The notes under the pieces were generated by a model. It was not told the origin of the DNA. It saw only the letters and a list, made by a program, of their open reading frames with translations, and ran no database searches. A program made the position numbers and the translations under genes. 39,507 bases of DNA from Bradyrhizobium semiaridum (GTDB taxonomy: Bacteria; Pseudomonadota; Alphaproteobacteria; Rhizobiales; Xanthobacteraceae), in NCBI RefSeq assembly GCF_020329505.1, contig NZ_JAGKJJ010000039.1, positions 1-39,507 of the forward strand. Reading direction: 5' to 3'. Positions 24,164 to 32,039 of this stretch are shown here, in pieces (the stretch's first letter is position 1; each line of letters begins with the position of its first letter).

Positions 24164-24514
24164 CTAATTCACATCCGCGAGCTTGTGCAATGTGGCGCCG
24201 AAGATCTGGCTCGCCTTGCCGACCAGCGCGGTGCCGCTCATGGTGCCGCGGGTGTCGGTGAAGGTGCCGGTCACGCCGATGCCGACCGGGGCCGGGCCGC
24301 CGAACAGCGGATTGTCGGTGTCGCGTGGTGTTGTATGCCGCTGCACCAGCACTTCGCCTTTGAAGGTGTCGCCCTTCACCGTGTAGCTGCCGGTGTAATA
24401 GAGATACGCGTCGCCGCCTAGGATCTGGCCGTCGCGAAACAGGATCACACCGCTGCCCTTGCCGACGCGTCCGTCGAGCAGCGTGACATGGATCGAATAC
24501 AGCCCGTTCTTCAT
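24164..24514 (-). CDS. GrlR-like small regulatory protein
   Basis: This protein of about 116 residues opens with MKNGLYSIHVTLLDGRVGKG and continues with ILFRDGQILGGDAYLYYTGSY. This matches the beta-rich core of GrlR-family proteins, first known as negative regulators of type III secretion in enteric pathogens but widespread as unstudied proteins in alphaproteobacteria. The C-terminal half (TGTFTDTRGTMSGTALVGKA) repeats the strand pattern. The start at 24514 is chosen because the family begins MKNGLY; the frame is open to 24592 upstream, and only a weak GGGAC site precedes the ATG. No secretion genes are nearby, so a GrlR role here is only an analogy. Confidence 0.6.
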   Translation of the reverse strand: MKNGLYSIHVTLLDGRVGKGSGVILFRDGQILGGDAYLYYTGSYTVKGDTFKGEVLVQRHTTPRDTDNPLFGGPAPVGIGVTGTFTDTRGTMSGTALVGKASQIFGATLHKLADVN

Positions 24515-24755
24515 AAGGTCCCGCTTTGCCGGCCGTCCGCGCCCACGGAAAGCCGGTTGGTTTTTTATGCCAAAGCGAGCAACCTCGTGCAATGCGGCAG
24601 GTTAATTCCGGGGGCATCCGGAGCTGGTCCGAACCCTCGGTTGCTGCCAGCCGGTGTGACGGTGCGATGACGCGGACCGTGCGCGCGAATCAATTTGGCC
24701 CGCGAAATGCATAGCTCTGTTTGCACTGGCCGGTGAGTGCTGGAGCAAGAAACAG

Positions 24756-25217
24756 ATGGCAGATCGCATGGAAGTTGGCGACGCTTCGGCGCGCCCCTGT
24801 GTTGACACTGGAACTTTGGCCCGCCTGCGAGCCGGCCGTGTGACAGCCTCACTGAGGCTCGGACCTGTTCTTGGATTCTGGATTGGAGTTATGACGCTGC
24901 TGGCCGCCGCAGCGCATCTGGCGCAAGCGCGTGATCTCGATGGCCGCTATGCGAATTCGCCGCTCAAGCAATGGTTCGACGGGCTGCGCAGCGGCAAGGG
25001 ACCGTGCTGTTCGGATGCCGACGGCAGCGCCGTCAGCGACGTCGACTGGGAGTCGAAGGACGGACACTATCGCGTCCGCCTCGACGGCCAGTGGATCGAC
25101 GTGCCCGACGAAGCCGTCATCACCGAGCCCAACCGCATCGGTCGTGCCATGGTCTGGCCGATCCGCGGCTACATGGGCATCACGATCCGCTGCTTTATGC
25201 CCGGCAGCATGACATAG
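24756..25217 (+). CDS. Exported or membrane-anchored Rhizobiales protein, unknown function
   Basis: This is a 153-residue protein. An Arg-containing N-terminal stretch is followed by a hydrophobic segment (LGFWIGVMTLLAAAAHLAQA, ending at about residue 58) that should act as a signal peptide or anchor. The mature part starts ARDLDGRYANSPLKQWFDGL and holds GKGPCCSDADG and a later Cys in IRCFMPG. The DLDGRY...GPCCS arrangement is a recurring motif of small secreted Rhizobiales proteins with no known function. The start is uncertain: 24756 gives the longest form, and a start at 24891 would leave a short signal peptide but sits only 2 bases after GGAG. Confidence 0.65.
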   Translation: MADRMEVGDASARPCVDTGTLARLRAGRVTASLRLGPVLGFWIGVMTLLAAAAHLAQARDLDGRYANSPLKQWFDGLRSGKGPCCSDADGSAVSDVDWESKDGHYRVRLDGQWIDVPDEAVITEPNRIGRAMVWPIRGYMGITIRCFMPGSMT

Positions 25218-25282
25218 CCGCATCGAGGCGCGCCTGCGTGGCCTTCGAGACGCGCGCGAGCGCGAACCTCAACTTGCTCGGT

Positions 25283-25455
25283 GTCATCGCCCGGCTTGCC
25301 GCCTCCGCTAAAGCTCCGGCGTGCCCGAGATCGCAAGCCTGGTCGAAGCCTTGGCGCAGACGGGACCGGGCGATCCAGTACGCCGCGGCCTCTCCGCTCA
25401 AGGACAACTGTCTCTGGAATACTGGATCGCCCGGTTCACGCCGGGCGATGACAGT
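25283..25455. repeat. Palindromic intergenic repeat, family 2, copy 2
   Basis: This copy carries GGGACCGGGCGATCCAGTA (25362-25380), the facing TACTGGATCGCCCGGT (25420-25435) and the shared middle CTGTCTCTGGAA, near-identical to 1793-1877. Its left part differs from copy 1: the TGTGCGCAATTGCGCACA palindrome is replaced by about 60 other bases between CATCGCCCGGC and the core. It fills the 302-base gap between the exported protein and the VOC gene, and I see nothing else there. Confidence 0.8.
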
Positions 25456-25519
25456 GGTGGGTGAGGCTTCACGCACTCTCAGGGGTGACGGGAGAGCACC
25501 GCGGCTGCGCTAGCCGCCT

Positions 25520-25903
25520 TTACGCGTATTTCGCGTCGCGCTCGAGCAGCTCGATCGAGATGCCCTGCGGGCCGCGGATAAAGCAGATGCGCACGCCGGG
25601 GCGGATCGTGGTCGGCTCCTTGGTGAACTCGACGCCCTTGGCCTTGATCTCGGCGGCGACCGCGTCGATGTCCTTGACCGTCAGCCCGAAATGGTCGAGG
25701 CCCTGATAGGGCGTCACCGGCGGCGCGTTGACGCCGTCGCCGGCAGTGACTTCGGCGATGAATACCTTGGCGCCGCCGAGCGCGACGTCAATGCGGCCGG
25801 GACCGCGAATGATCTCGCCGCCGAGAATATCGCGAAGCCACGCGGCCGTCGCTTCGGGATCGGGACTGCGCAGGTGGATGTGGTCCCAGGTGACGGTCGG
25901 CAT
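25520..25903 (-). CDS. VOC (glyoxalase-like) family protein
   Basis: This 127-residue vicinal-oxygen-chelate protein has two beta-alpha-beta-beta-beta units: VTWDHIHLRSPDPEATAAWLRDILGG and LDHFGLTVKDIDAVAAEIKAKGVEF. Candidate metal ligands are His8 or His10, Glu51, His71 and Glu118 (GISIELLE). Relatives include glyoxalase I, dioxygenases and epimerases, and the substrate is unknown. I chose the start at 25903 because AAGGAG lies 7 bases upstream and the fold begins there; the frame stays open for 900 bases upstream, but that extension is Arg/Gly-rich and overlaps another gene in antisense. Confidence 0.88.
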   Translation of the reverse strand: MPTVTWDHIHLRSPDPEATAAWLRDILGGEIIRGPGRIDVALGGAKVFIAEVTAGDGVNAPPVTPYQGLDHFGLTVKDIDAVAAEIKAKGVEFTKEPTTIRPGVRICFIRGPQGISIELLERDAKYA

Positions 25904-26137
25904 CGCGATCTCCTTGGCTGTCTTGCGCCTTGCAGCGCTCATTCTGAAGCGGCGCAAATCTAGCCGCCGGCCATCGGCAATGCCATCCTCGCCGCAATAT
26001 TGCCGCCCAACAATGAAACTAATTTCGTGATCGGCGATTGTCTCGCGTGGCGCCCCGGATCGGTGAACTGCGCGGAGCCCGCGTGACGTCTTGGTGCGGG
26101 GCGCAGGCTGGAGTGGATGCCGGGTGAGGGCACGGCG

Positions 26138-26803
26138 ATGCGGTTCGGGCTGGCATCGTTTCCAAATCAAATTCCGAAGGTCGGCCATGCGCGGCTTGGT
26201 GCTGCGCGTCTGGGCGCATGGAGTCTTTGCGCCAGTTTTGCCCTGCCGGTGATCGGCATCGCCGGCATCACCGCATGGCTGATGCTGCCCGAGCCGAGCG
26301 ATGCAGGCGATGAGAGCGTCGCTCCGGCCGCCGCGATCGTCCTCACGGCCAAGACCCCCTCTGACGAAACAGGGCCCGCGCGGGCCACGACGGAAACGCC
26401 GTCGGCCGTCGCTCCGGCTGCATCGTCCAGCGAACCTGCCACGGTTGGGCTGGCGCCCTTGGTCCCCTTGGCGCCGGAGGCGAGGTCCACAGAACCCCTG
26501 GCCGAAAAATCGCCGCTCGACGGCCTGCGGATTGCGCGTCAGTCCTGGCGGCGAGGTGGGCTGGGCTCCAAAGCGCTGATCACCTTGACGCTGCGTAACC
26601 GCAACGATTTCGCGGTCAAGGATATCGAGATCGCCTGCGCCTTCGCCCGCCGCGACGGCAGCCACCTGACCGAGCGCAAGCGGCTGCTGACCGACCCTAT
26701 CGCCCAGAAGAGCCGCAAGACCTATTCGCGGATGCTGGTCGGATTCGTAAACGTCAATGCAAATAAGGCGAAATGTTCCGTGGTCACCGCCAGCCGCCTC
26801 TAA
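26138..26803 (+). CDS. Membrane-anchored protein with C-terminal beta-sandwich-like domain, unknown
   Basis: This 221-residue protein has a cytoplasmic N-terminus (RFGLASFPNQIPKVGHARL), one hydrophobic helix at about 28-50 (SLCASFALPVIGIAGITAWL), a long Ala/Pro/Thr/Ser-rich linker, and a folded C-terminal domain of about 90 residues. That domain contains LRNRNDFAVKDIEIACAF and KTYSRMLVGFVNVNANKAKC, which resemble FxLYD-type domains describing how a residue is tethered or transported across the envelope. I chose ATG 26138 because GAGGG lies 7 bases upstream; ATG 26117 is an alternative with only 3 bases of spacing. I do not know its function. Confidence 0.68.
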   Translation: MRFGLASFPNQIPKVGHARLGAARLGAWSLCASFALPVIGIAGITAWLMLPEPSDAGDESVAPAAAIVLTAKTPSDETGPARATTETPSAVAPAASSSEPATVGLAPLVPLAPEARSTEPLAEKSPLDGLRIARQSWRRGGLGSKALITLTLRNRNDFAVKDIEIACAFARRDGSHLTERKRLLTDPIAQKSRKTYSRMLVGFVNVNANKAKCSVVTASRL

Positions 26804-27013
26804 ATTCGCCATCCCGAAAAAGTGACCGGCCGGAGTGAACCGAAATCGGCAGGCAGGAACTAAATAACAGATCGCCAGTTACTTGATGGCCCGGCCGTCC
26901 CGGATGGCGATCTTCAGGCCAATCATGCGCAATCGATGAATCGGCGCGCGATGACAGACGTCATCGTGCGCCAAGAGAGTTGAACCGCGCCGGTGGCGCG
27001 GGGGAGCTACCAA

Positions 27014-27535
27014 ATGCCAGTGGCGCGTTACTTCCTGTTTGTCGGCGGAGTCCTGCTCGCGCTGCTTTTCGCCGTTGACGCCCTGGTCCCGCAGGGGGCC
27101 GTCGTCGCCAGCTCCTCCCTGTCATCGCCGGGTATCGACAAGAGCACGGTCCGGATCCACTCCACCCAGAAGCTTCCCGAGCGGGTGGTGTATGATACCA
27201 GCCTGCCGACCATCGTGCCGTCGCAGGTCAACGCGGTGGCCGCCGCCGCGCCGACATCCGCCCAGTCGCGGGTCCGCGACACGTTTGCCCAGTTCATTCC
27301 AGGCGACAAGAACGACGCCCGCAACAAGTCGGCCGAGGCCAAGGTCGCGGAAGCAAAGGTGGACACGCAGGCCCAGCCGGTGCAGGCGCCAAAGAGGCAC
27401 AAGGTCGCGCGTCGGGCCCACCCGCCGACCCAACCGCAGCCAACGCGCTATGCGCAGCCGGGCCTGTTCCAGCCCTATCGGGTCGCCCAGCAGCAGCCGC
27501 GTTTCGGCTTCTTCGGCGGCTTCGGGACCTGGTAA
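27014..27535 (+). CDS. Small membrane-anchored or exported protein, unknown
   Basis: This 173-residue protein begins with a hydrophobic helix (MPVARYFLFVGGVLLALLFAVDAL, about residues 5-24). An extended region follows with KSTVRIHSTQKLPERVVYDTSLPTI, then a Lys/Ala/Gln/Pro-rich tail ending in GFFGGFGTW. The layout suggests an anchored periplasmic protein with a disordered tail; the KLPERVVYDT segment is a recurring element in Bradyrhizobium proteins of this size. I chose ATG 27014: GGGGAG lies 7 bases upstream, while a GTG at 26993 lacks a ribosome site. A hairpin with a T-run follows the stop. Function unknown. Confidence 0.7.
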   Translation: MPVARYFLFVGGVLLALLFAVDALVPQGAVVASSSLSSPGIDKSTVRIHSTQKLPERVVYDTSLPTIVPSQVNAVAAAAPTSAQSRVRDTFAQFIPGDKNDARNKSAEAKVAEAKVDTQAQPVQAPKRHKVARRAHPPTQPQPTRYAQPGLFQPYRVAQQQPRFGFFGGFGTW

Positions 27536-27563
27536 AGCCTGATCAGCAGATCACATCGTGAAT

Positions 27564-27594
27564 AAGCCGCGGCGAGTGCCAGCGGCGGCTTTTT
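27564..27594 (+). terminator. Intrinsic terminator
   Basis: AAGCCGC pairs with GCGGCTT around an inner GGC-GAGT-GCC stem and is followed by TTTTTC, about 28 bases after the stop of the gene ending at 27535. This is a plausible rho-independent terminator. Confidence 0.7.
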
Positions 27595-27636
27595 CAGTTT
27601 CAACGCACCCGTGCCGGTCGCGGCCGGCAAGCGCGC

Positions 27637-27737
27637 CTAAAGCATGATCCGGAAAAGGGCGAAGCGGTTTTCCAAAAAGATCATGCTCAAACAAAGAGCT
27701 AAAGCGCGATGACGATTCAACCAAATCTCATCGCGCT
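27637..27737. repeat. AGCATGATCCGG-type dispersed repeat with two hairpins
   Basis: The segment runs AAGCATGATCCGGAAAAGG... to GATCATGCTC, whose ends AGCATGATC and GATCATGCT face each other. A second pair, AGCGCGATGA and TCATCGCGCT, ends at about 27737, where the next gene stops. I recognise this two-hairpin unit as a repeat found many times in Bradyrhizobium and other Rhizobiales genomes. A fragment of its left end (GAGCATGATCCGG) is seen at 38833. Confidence 0.8.
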
Positions 27738-28150
27738 TAGCGCGGCAGGCGCGGAATCTTGTCGGCAAAGCCGTTGTAGCAGGTCAGCCGCTCGTCCTCT
27801 TCCTTGACGAAGCGGCACTCATTGACGCCCTTGGCGGGAGCGGCCTTTGCCTTGGGCTGCGGCTTGAAAATCTCGTCGTAGCAGTTCAGCCGCTCCTTGG
27901 TGGCGTCTTCGATGTCCTGGCAGGCCTGGAGCTTCTGGGCGGCCGATGACGCCGGCTGCTTGCCGGCCGCGGCACCCTTCTCGCCCTTCTTGGCGGCCGG
28001 TTTCTTGCCGACCTGGACCAGCGGCTTGTCGCCAACCATGGGCTGCGGCGAGGCGGCCGAAGCCGGCGGGGGTGCCGTTCCGCCAGCCGTTCCCTGGGCG
28101 AGTGCGGCGGCCGGAACCAGGAGCGCCAGCGCGAGGAGGATATGTCTCAT
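27737..28150 (-). CDS. Exported protein with two CxnRLxCY motifs
   Basis: This 137-residue protein has a clear signal peptide (MRHILLALALLVPAAALAQ). Its mature part has a Pro/Ala/Lys-rich linker and two copies of a short motif: CQDIEDATKERLNCYDE and CRFVKEEDERLTCYNGF. The C-x(n)-RL-x-CYD motif recurs in many small periplasmic proteins of proteobacteria and probably forms disulphide-bridged helical hairpins; its role is unclear. The start at 28150 is fixed by the signal peptide although no good ribosome site is visible. It ends inside the dispersed-repeat hairpin region, and the next gene on the same strand is the SDR at 28307-29053. Confidence 0.75.
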   Translation of the reverse strand: MRHILLALALLVPAAALAQGTAGGTAPPPASAASPQPMVGDKPLVQVGKKPAAKKGEKGAAAGKQPASSAAQKLQACQDIEDATKERLNCYDEIFKPQPKAKAAPAKGVNECRFVKEEDERLTCYNGFADKIPRLPR

Positions 28151-28306
28151 GTCGAAAATGTCCGAAATGGCGTGATGACCGGAAGGGTGGCGCCGGAGAT
28201 CGGAAAAGCCCGGCAAGCGCGGTGGTTTAGCGCAAGTTTCGCGGAAATCCTACCCTCTCCCGGTTGGGGAGGCGGTGCCGGGGCCAGTCGTACACAGATC
28301 GCGGAG

Positions 28307-29053
28307 TTAATAGGTCGCGCGGCCGCCGGAGATGTCGAAAACGGCACCGGTGGAGAAGGCGCAATCCTCCGACGCCAGCCACGACACCATGGAGGCCAAC
28401 TCCTCGACCAGCACGAATCGGCCCTTGGGGATCTTCGACAGCATGAAGTCGATGTGCTGCTGGGTCATCTGGTTGAAGATCGCGGTCTTCGCCGCGGCCG
28501 GCGTCACCGCGTTGACCAGGATGTCGTGCTGCGCCAGTTCCTTGCCGAGCGATTTGGTCAAGGCGATCAGGCCAGCCTTCGACGCTGAATAATGCGCGGC
28601 GTTCGGATTACCCTCCTTGCCGGCGATCGAGGCGATGTTGACGATGCGGCCGTATTTCTGGCCGATCATCACAGGCACGATCGCCTTGCAGCAGATGAAG
28701 GGCCCGTCGAGGTTGATGCGCATCACTTTGCGCCAGTCATCCAGCTCGGTCTCCCAGACCGGTTTGTTGGCGCCGGTGATGCCGGCGTTGTTGACGAGGA
28801 TGTCGATCTTGCCGAACTGGCGCAGCGTCTGGTCGCGTGCGGCGTCGACCGCGGCGGGATCGCTGACATCGGTCTTGAGCGCGATCACGTTCTCGCCGAT
28901 CTCCCGGGCGGTCTGCGCAGCCAGCGGCTGGTCGAAATCCCAGATCGCGACCCTGGCGCCGGAAGCGACAAAGCGCTCGGTGATCGCGCGGCCAAATCCT
29001 TGCGCGCCCCCGGTGACGACGGCACAGCGGCCGCCAAGATCGATCTTGTTCAT
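28307..29053 (-). CDS. SDR dehydrogenase, sugar or sugar-acid type
   Basis: This 248-residue classical short-chain dehydrogenase has the coenzyme motif TGGAQGFG (14-21), Asp at the end of the second strand (WDFD, favouring NAD+), NNAG, and the active site NIASIAGKEGNPNAAHYSASK. It closely follows the FabG/3-oxoacyl reductase pattern used by many bacterial sugar and sugar-alcohol dehydrogenases. AAGGAA precedes the ATG. It is the last gene of a minus-strand run (LacI regulator, dehydratase, SDR, SDR) beside a sugar ABC importer. A role in oxidising a sugar, lactone or keto-acid of that pathway is therefore likely; the substrate is inferred only. Confidence 0.85.
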   Translation of the reverse strand: MNKIDLGGRCAVVTGGAQGFGRAITERFVASGARVAIWDFDQPLAAQTAREIGENVIALKTDVSDPAAVDAARDQTLRQFGKIDILVNNAGITGANKPVWETELDDWRKVMRINLDGPFICCKAIVPVMIGQKYGRIVNIASIAGKEGNPNAAHYSASKAGLIALTKSLGKELAQHDILVNAVTPAAAKTAIFNQMTQQHIDFMLSKIPKGRFVLVEELASMVSWLASEDCAFSTGAVFDISGGRATY

Positions 29054-29132
29054 TGATATATTCCTTTGTCGTTTCCTCGAACGCGGCGGCGGTGGGCTCC
29101 CTCGCCCCGCTCGTCGGGGAGAGGATTGGAGC

Positions 29133-29867
29133 TCAAAGCGTCCAGCCGCCGTCGATGACGTGGGCGACGCCGGTGGTGAAGGAGCTCTCGTCGCTGGCAA
29201 GATAGACGGCGAGTGCGGCGATCTCCTCGGCGGTGCCGAGCCGGCCCATCGGCTGGCGCGCCACGAACATCTCGAGCCCGTTCGGACCTGCGGTCGCCGC
29301 GCGCTCGAGCATCGAGGGCGTCTCGATCGTGCCGGGGCAGATGCAGTTGCAGCGGATGCCCTTGGTGATGAAATCGGCTGCGACCGACCGCGTCAGCGCC
29401 GCGACCGCCGCCTTGGTCGCGCTGTAGACGTAGCGGTTCGGCGCCGCCTTCACCGCGCCCGCGGCCGACGCGATGTTGACGATCGCGCCGCCGCCCTGCG
29501 CCAGCATGCCGGGCAGGAAGGCGCGGGTGGTACGGTGCATCGACTTGACGTTGAGGTCGAAGGAGAAGTCCCAGTCCTCGTCCGAACAATCCAGCGCGGT
29601 GCCGTGATGCACGAAGCCGGCGGCGTTGAGCAGAATGTCGGTCTTGCCGGCGTGTTTTGCCATTGCCTCGACAGCGGCGGTGTCGCGCACGTCGAGCCGC
29701 GCAACCTCGGCGACGCCCTCGCTCCTGAGCAGCGCGAGCTTGCCCTCGTCGATATCGGTCGCGAACACGCTCGCGCCCTCGCGGGCAAAGGCCAGCGCGC
29801 AGGCGCGGCCGATGCCGACGGCCGCCGCCGTCACGAACGCGCGTTTGCCCTTCAGGCGGTCTGACAT
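29133..29867 (-). CDS. SDR dehydrogenase resembling 2-keto-3-deoxy-L-fuconate dehydrogenase
   Basis: This 244-residue SDR opens with LKGKRAFVTAAAVGIGRACALAFAREGASVFATDIDEGKLALL, followed by VARLDVRDT. This layout is shared with the DHRS6/BDH2 group, including 2-keto-3-deoxy-L-fuconate dehydrogenases of sugar-acid pathways. It has LNAAG in place of NNAG and the catalytic NIASAAGAVKAAPNRYVYSATK. The first Gly motif is AAAVGIG rather than TGGxxGIG, normal in this group. It lies between the dehydratase and the other SDR and would oxidise the 2-keto-3-deoxy acid made by the dehydratase. Substrate stereochemistry (fuconate, rhamnonate or arabinonate) is not readable. Confidence 0.85.
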   Translation of the reverse strand: MSDRLKGKRAFVTAAAVGIGRACALAFAREGASVFATDIDEGKLALLRSEGVAEVARLDVRDTAAVEAMAKHAGKTDILLNAAGFVHHGTALDCSDEDWDFSFDLNVKSMHRTTRAFLPGMLAQGGGAIVNIASAAGAVKAAPNRYVYSATKAAVAALTRSVAADFITKGIRCNCICPGTIETPSMLERAATAGPNGLEMFVARQPMGRLGTAEEIAALAVYLASDESSFTTGVAHVIDGGWTL

Positions 29868-29907
29868 GGGTTTCTTCCTTCAGCTCGTGCAATTGATTTC
29901 CAGTGTC

Positions 29908-29973
29908 ATGCGCGGGTTTGACCGCGCATCCATCTTCAGAAGAGTGACGGATTGCCGGGTCAAGCCCGGCAAT
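29908..29973. repeat. Two-hairpin intergenic repeat between dehydratase and SDR
   Basis: ATGCGCGG-GTTTGA-CCGCGCAT (29908-29929) and ATTGCCGGG-TCAAG-CCCGGCAAT (29951-29973) are two hairpins in tandem in a 120-base gap within the minus-strand gene run. They have the form of common Bradyrhizobium intergenic repeats. They may lower expression of the downstream SDR genes relative to the dehydratase. Confidence 0.75.
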
Positions 29974-29987
29974 GACGGATTGAGGCG

Positions 29988-31829
29988 TCAGTGATTATCG
30001 CGGGCAACGCCGACCTTGCCGGCGATGTCCTGGTAGCGCGTCGCGAGTTCAAGGCAGGCGCCGGTGGCCTGCTGGCCGACGGTTTGGCGGTAGAGCTCCT
30101 GCCACGGCGTCTGGTTGGCCGGGTAGGGGAAGCCGCCCTTGGCCTTCAACTCGGCGCGGCGGGCGCGCAGCTCGTCCTCGGAGATCATGATGTTGGCGCT
30201 GCCCTTGTTGAGGTCGATGCGCACCGTGTCGCCGGTCTTGAGGATCGCGAGCCCGCCATCGGCGGCGGCTTCCGGCGAGGCGTTGAGGATCGACGGTGAG
30301 CCCGAGGTGCCGGACTGCCTGCCGTCACCGATGCAGGGCAGGGATAGGATGCCGCGTTTGATCAGGGCCGCCGGCGGCTGCATGTTGACCACCTCGGCAC
30401 CGCCGGGATAACCGATCGGGCCGGTGCCGCGGATGAACAGCACGCAGTGCTCGTCGATGCCGAGCGCGGGATCCTCGATCCGCGCGTGATAATCCTCCGG
30501 GCCCTCGAACACGATGGCGCGGCCCTCGAAAGCGTTGAGGTCGTTCGGGTTGGACAGGTAGCGCTCGCGGAATTCCTTCGAAATGACGCTCGTCTTCATG
30601 ATAGCGGAATCGAACAGGTTGCCGCGCAGCACGATGAAGCCGGCGTCCTTCACCATCGGCTTGTCGTAGCTCCAGATCACATCGCCGTCGGGCTGCGGCG
30701 CGTCCTTGCAGTTCTCGCCCACGGTGCGGCCGTTGACGGTGAGCGCGTTCTCGTGGATGCGCTTGTGCTTGATCAGCTCGCGGATCACCGACGGCACGCC
30801 GCCGGCGCGGTGATATTCCTCGCCAAGATAGAAGCCGGCCGGCTGCATGTTGACCAGCAGCGGCACGTCGTGGCCGTATTTCTGCCAGTCATCGATCGAG
30901 AGCTCGACGCCGACATGGCGCGCCAGCGCGTTGATGTGGATCGGCGCGTTGGTCGAGCCGCCGATCGCGGAGTTGACCACGATGCAGTTCTCGAACGCTT
31001 CGCGGGTCAGGAAGTCGGAGGGCTTGAGGTCCTCCCAGACCATGTCGACGATGCGCTTGCCGGTCTCGTAGGCGATCTGGCCGCGCTCGCGATAGGGCGC
31101 CGGGATCGCCGCGCAGCCCGGCAGCGAGAAGCCGAGCGCTTCCGCCAGCGAATTCATGGTCGAGGCGGTGCCCATGGTGTTGCAGTGCCCGATCGACGGC
31201 GCCGACGAGGCCACGATCTCGATGAACTGCTCATAGTCGATCTCGCCGGCGGCGAGCCGCTCGCGGGCCTTCCACACCACGGTGCCGGAGCCGGTGCGCT
31301 GGCCCTCGTGCCAGCCGTTCAGCATCGGCCCGCCCGACAGCACGATCGCCGGCAGGTTGACGGTCGCCGCCGCCATCATGCAGGCCGGCGTGGTCTTGTC
31401 GCAGCCGGTGGTCAGCACCACGCCGTCGAGCGGATAGCCGAATAGGACCTCGACCAGGCTGAGATAGGCGAGGTTGCGGTCGAGTGCGGCGGTCGGCCGC
31501 TTGCCGGTTTCCTGGATCGGGTGGGTCGGAAACTCCATCGCGATGCCGCCGGCGGCGCGGATGCCCTCGCGGACCCGGTGCGCGAGATCGAGGTGATGCC
31601 TGTTGCAGGGCGATAGGTCGTTGCCGGTCTGGGCGATGCCGATGATCGGCTTGCCCGACTGCAATTCCTCGCGCGTCAGCCCGTAATTGAGATAGCGCTC
31701 GAGATAGAGGGCGGTCATGCCCGGATTGTGCGGGTTGTTGAACCACTCCTGGGAGCGCAGCTTGCGCCCCTTGCCCTTGCCGCTCGTTTGGCCGGCGGTG
31801 TCGTGCCCGTTGGTGTGGGGTTTTGTCAT
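29988..31829 (-). CDS. IlvD/Edd-family sugar-acid dehydratase (L-arabinonate or L-fuconate dehydratase type)
   Basis: This 613-residue Fe-S dehydratase removes water from an aldonic acid to give a 2-keto-3-deoxy acid. The three cluster ligands are visible: Cys75 (TGNDLSPCNRHH), Cys143 (TTGCDKTTPACMMA) and Cys216 (PSIGHCNTMGT). The N-terminal block KLRSQEWFNNPHNPGMTALYLERYLNYGLT marks the subgroup of sugar-acid dehydratases, not the amino-acid enzyme IlvD. I chose the start at 31829 with GGGAGA 6 bases upstream. It lies downstream of the LacI-type regulator, followed by two SDRs, and probably acts just before the keto-acid dehydrogenase. Which acid is the substrate remains open. Confidence 0.9.
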   Translation of the reverse strand: MTKPHTNGHDTAGQTSGKGKGRKLRSQEWFNNPHNPGMTALYLERYLNYGLTREELQSGKPIIGIAQTGNDLSPCNRHHLDLAHRVREGIRAAGGIAMEFPTHPIQETGKRPTAALDRNLAYLSLVEVLFGYPLDGVVLTTGCDKTTPACMMAAATVNLPAIVLSGGPMLNGWHEGQRTGSGTVVWKARERLAAGEIDYEQFIEIVASSAPSIGHCNTMGTASTMNSLAEALGFSLPGCAAIPAPYRERGQIAYETGKRIVDMVWEDLKPSDFLTREAFENCIVVNSAIGGSTNAPIHINALARHVGVELSIDDWQKYGHDVPLLVNMQPAGFYLGEEYHRAGGVPSVIRELIKHKRIHENALTVNGRTVGENCKDAPQPDGDVIWSYDKPMVKDAGFIVLRGNLFDSAIMKTSVISKEFRERYLSNPNDLNAFEGRAIVFEGPEDYHARIEDPALGIDEHCVLFIRGTGPIGYPGGAEVVNMQPPAALIKRGILSLPCIGDGRQSGTSGSPSILNASPEAAADGGLAILKTGDTVRIDLNKGSANIMISEDELRARRAELKAKGGFPYPANQTPWQELYRQTVGQQATGACLELATRYQDIAGKVGVARDNH

Positions 31830-31897
31830 TGGTTTCTCCCGCAATGCAAAGTCGCATCGGCCCGTTCAAGGGCTCTGATTTCTGCCTGTTCTACCTC

Positions 31898-31913
31898 GCG
31901 CAAATCGTTGCGC
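31898..31913. promoter_or_regulatory. Candidate LacI-family operator upstream of the dehydratase
   Basis: GCGCAAATCGTTGCGC is a palindrome with perfect 6-base arms and a 4-base centre. It closely resembles known LacI-family operators such as the PurR site ACGCAAACGTTTGCGT. It lies 69 bases upstream of the dehydratase start, in the gap after the LacI-type regulator gene. It shares CAA-N4-TTG with the candidate site near the ABC promoter. Confidence 0.5.
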
Positions 31914-32039
31914 ATTACAAACCCGATCGATCACGCACAGGTGTTGCCATGAAGGAATTGGACCTTAGTTGAACGCTTTTGGTTGCGCTATCATTTTGTC
32001 GTTTTCCGCGTCATGTTTGATGCTGCTGCCGGGTGCCTG

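Noticed and set aside
25904..26812. N-terminal extension of the VOC frame by about 300 residues
   Set aside because: The extension is Arg/Gly-rich, overlaps the gene at 26138 in antisense, and the internal start has an excellent AAGGAG site.
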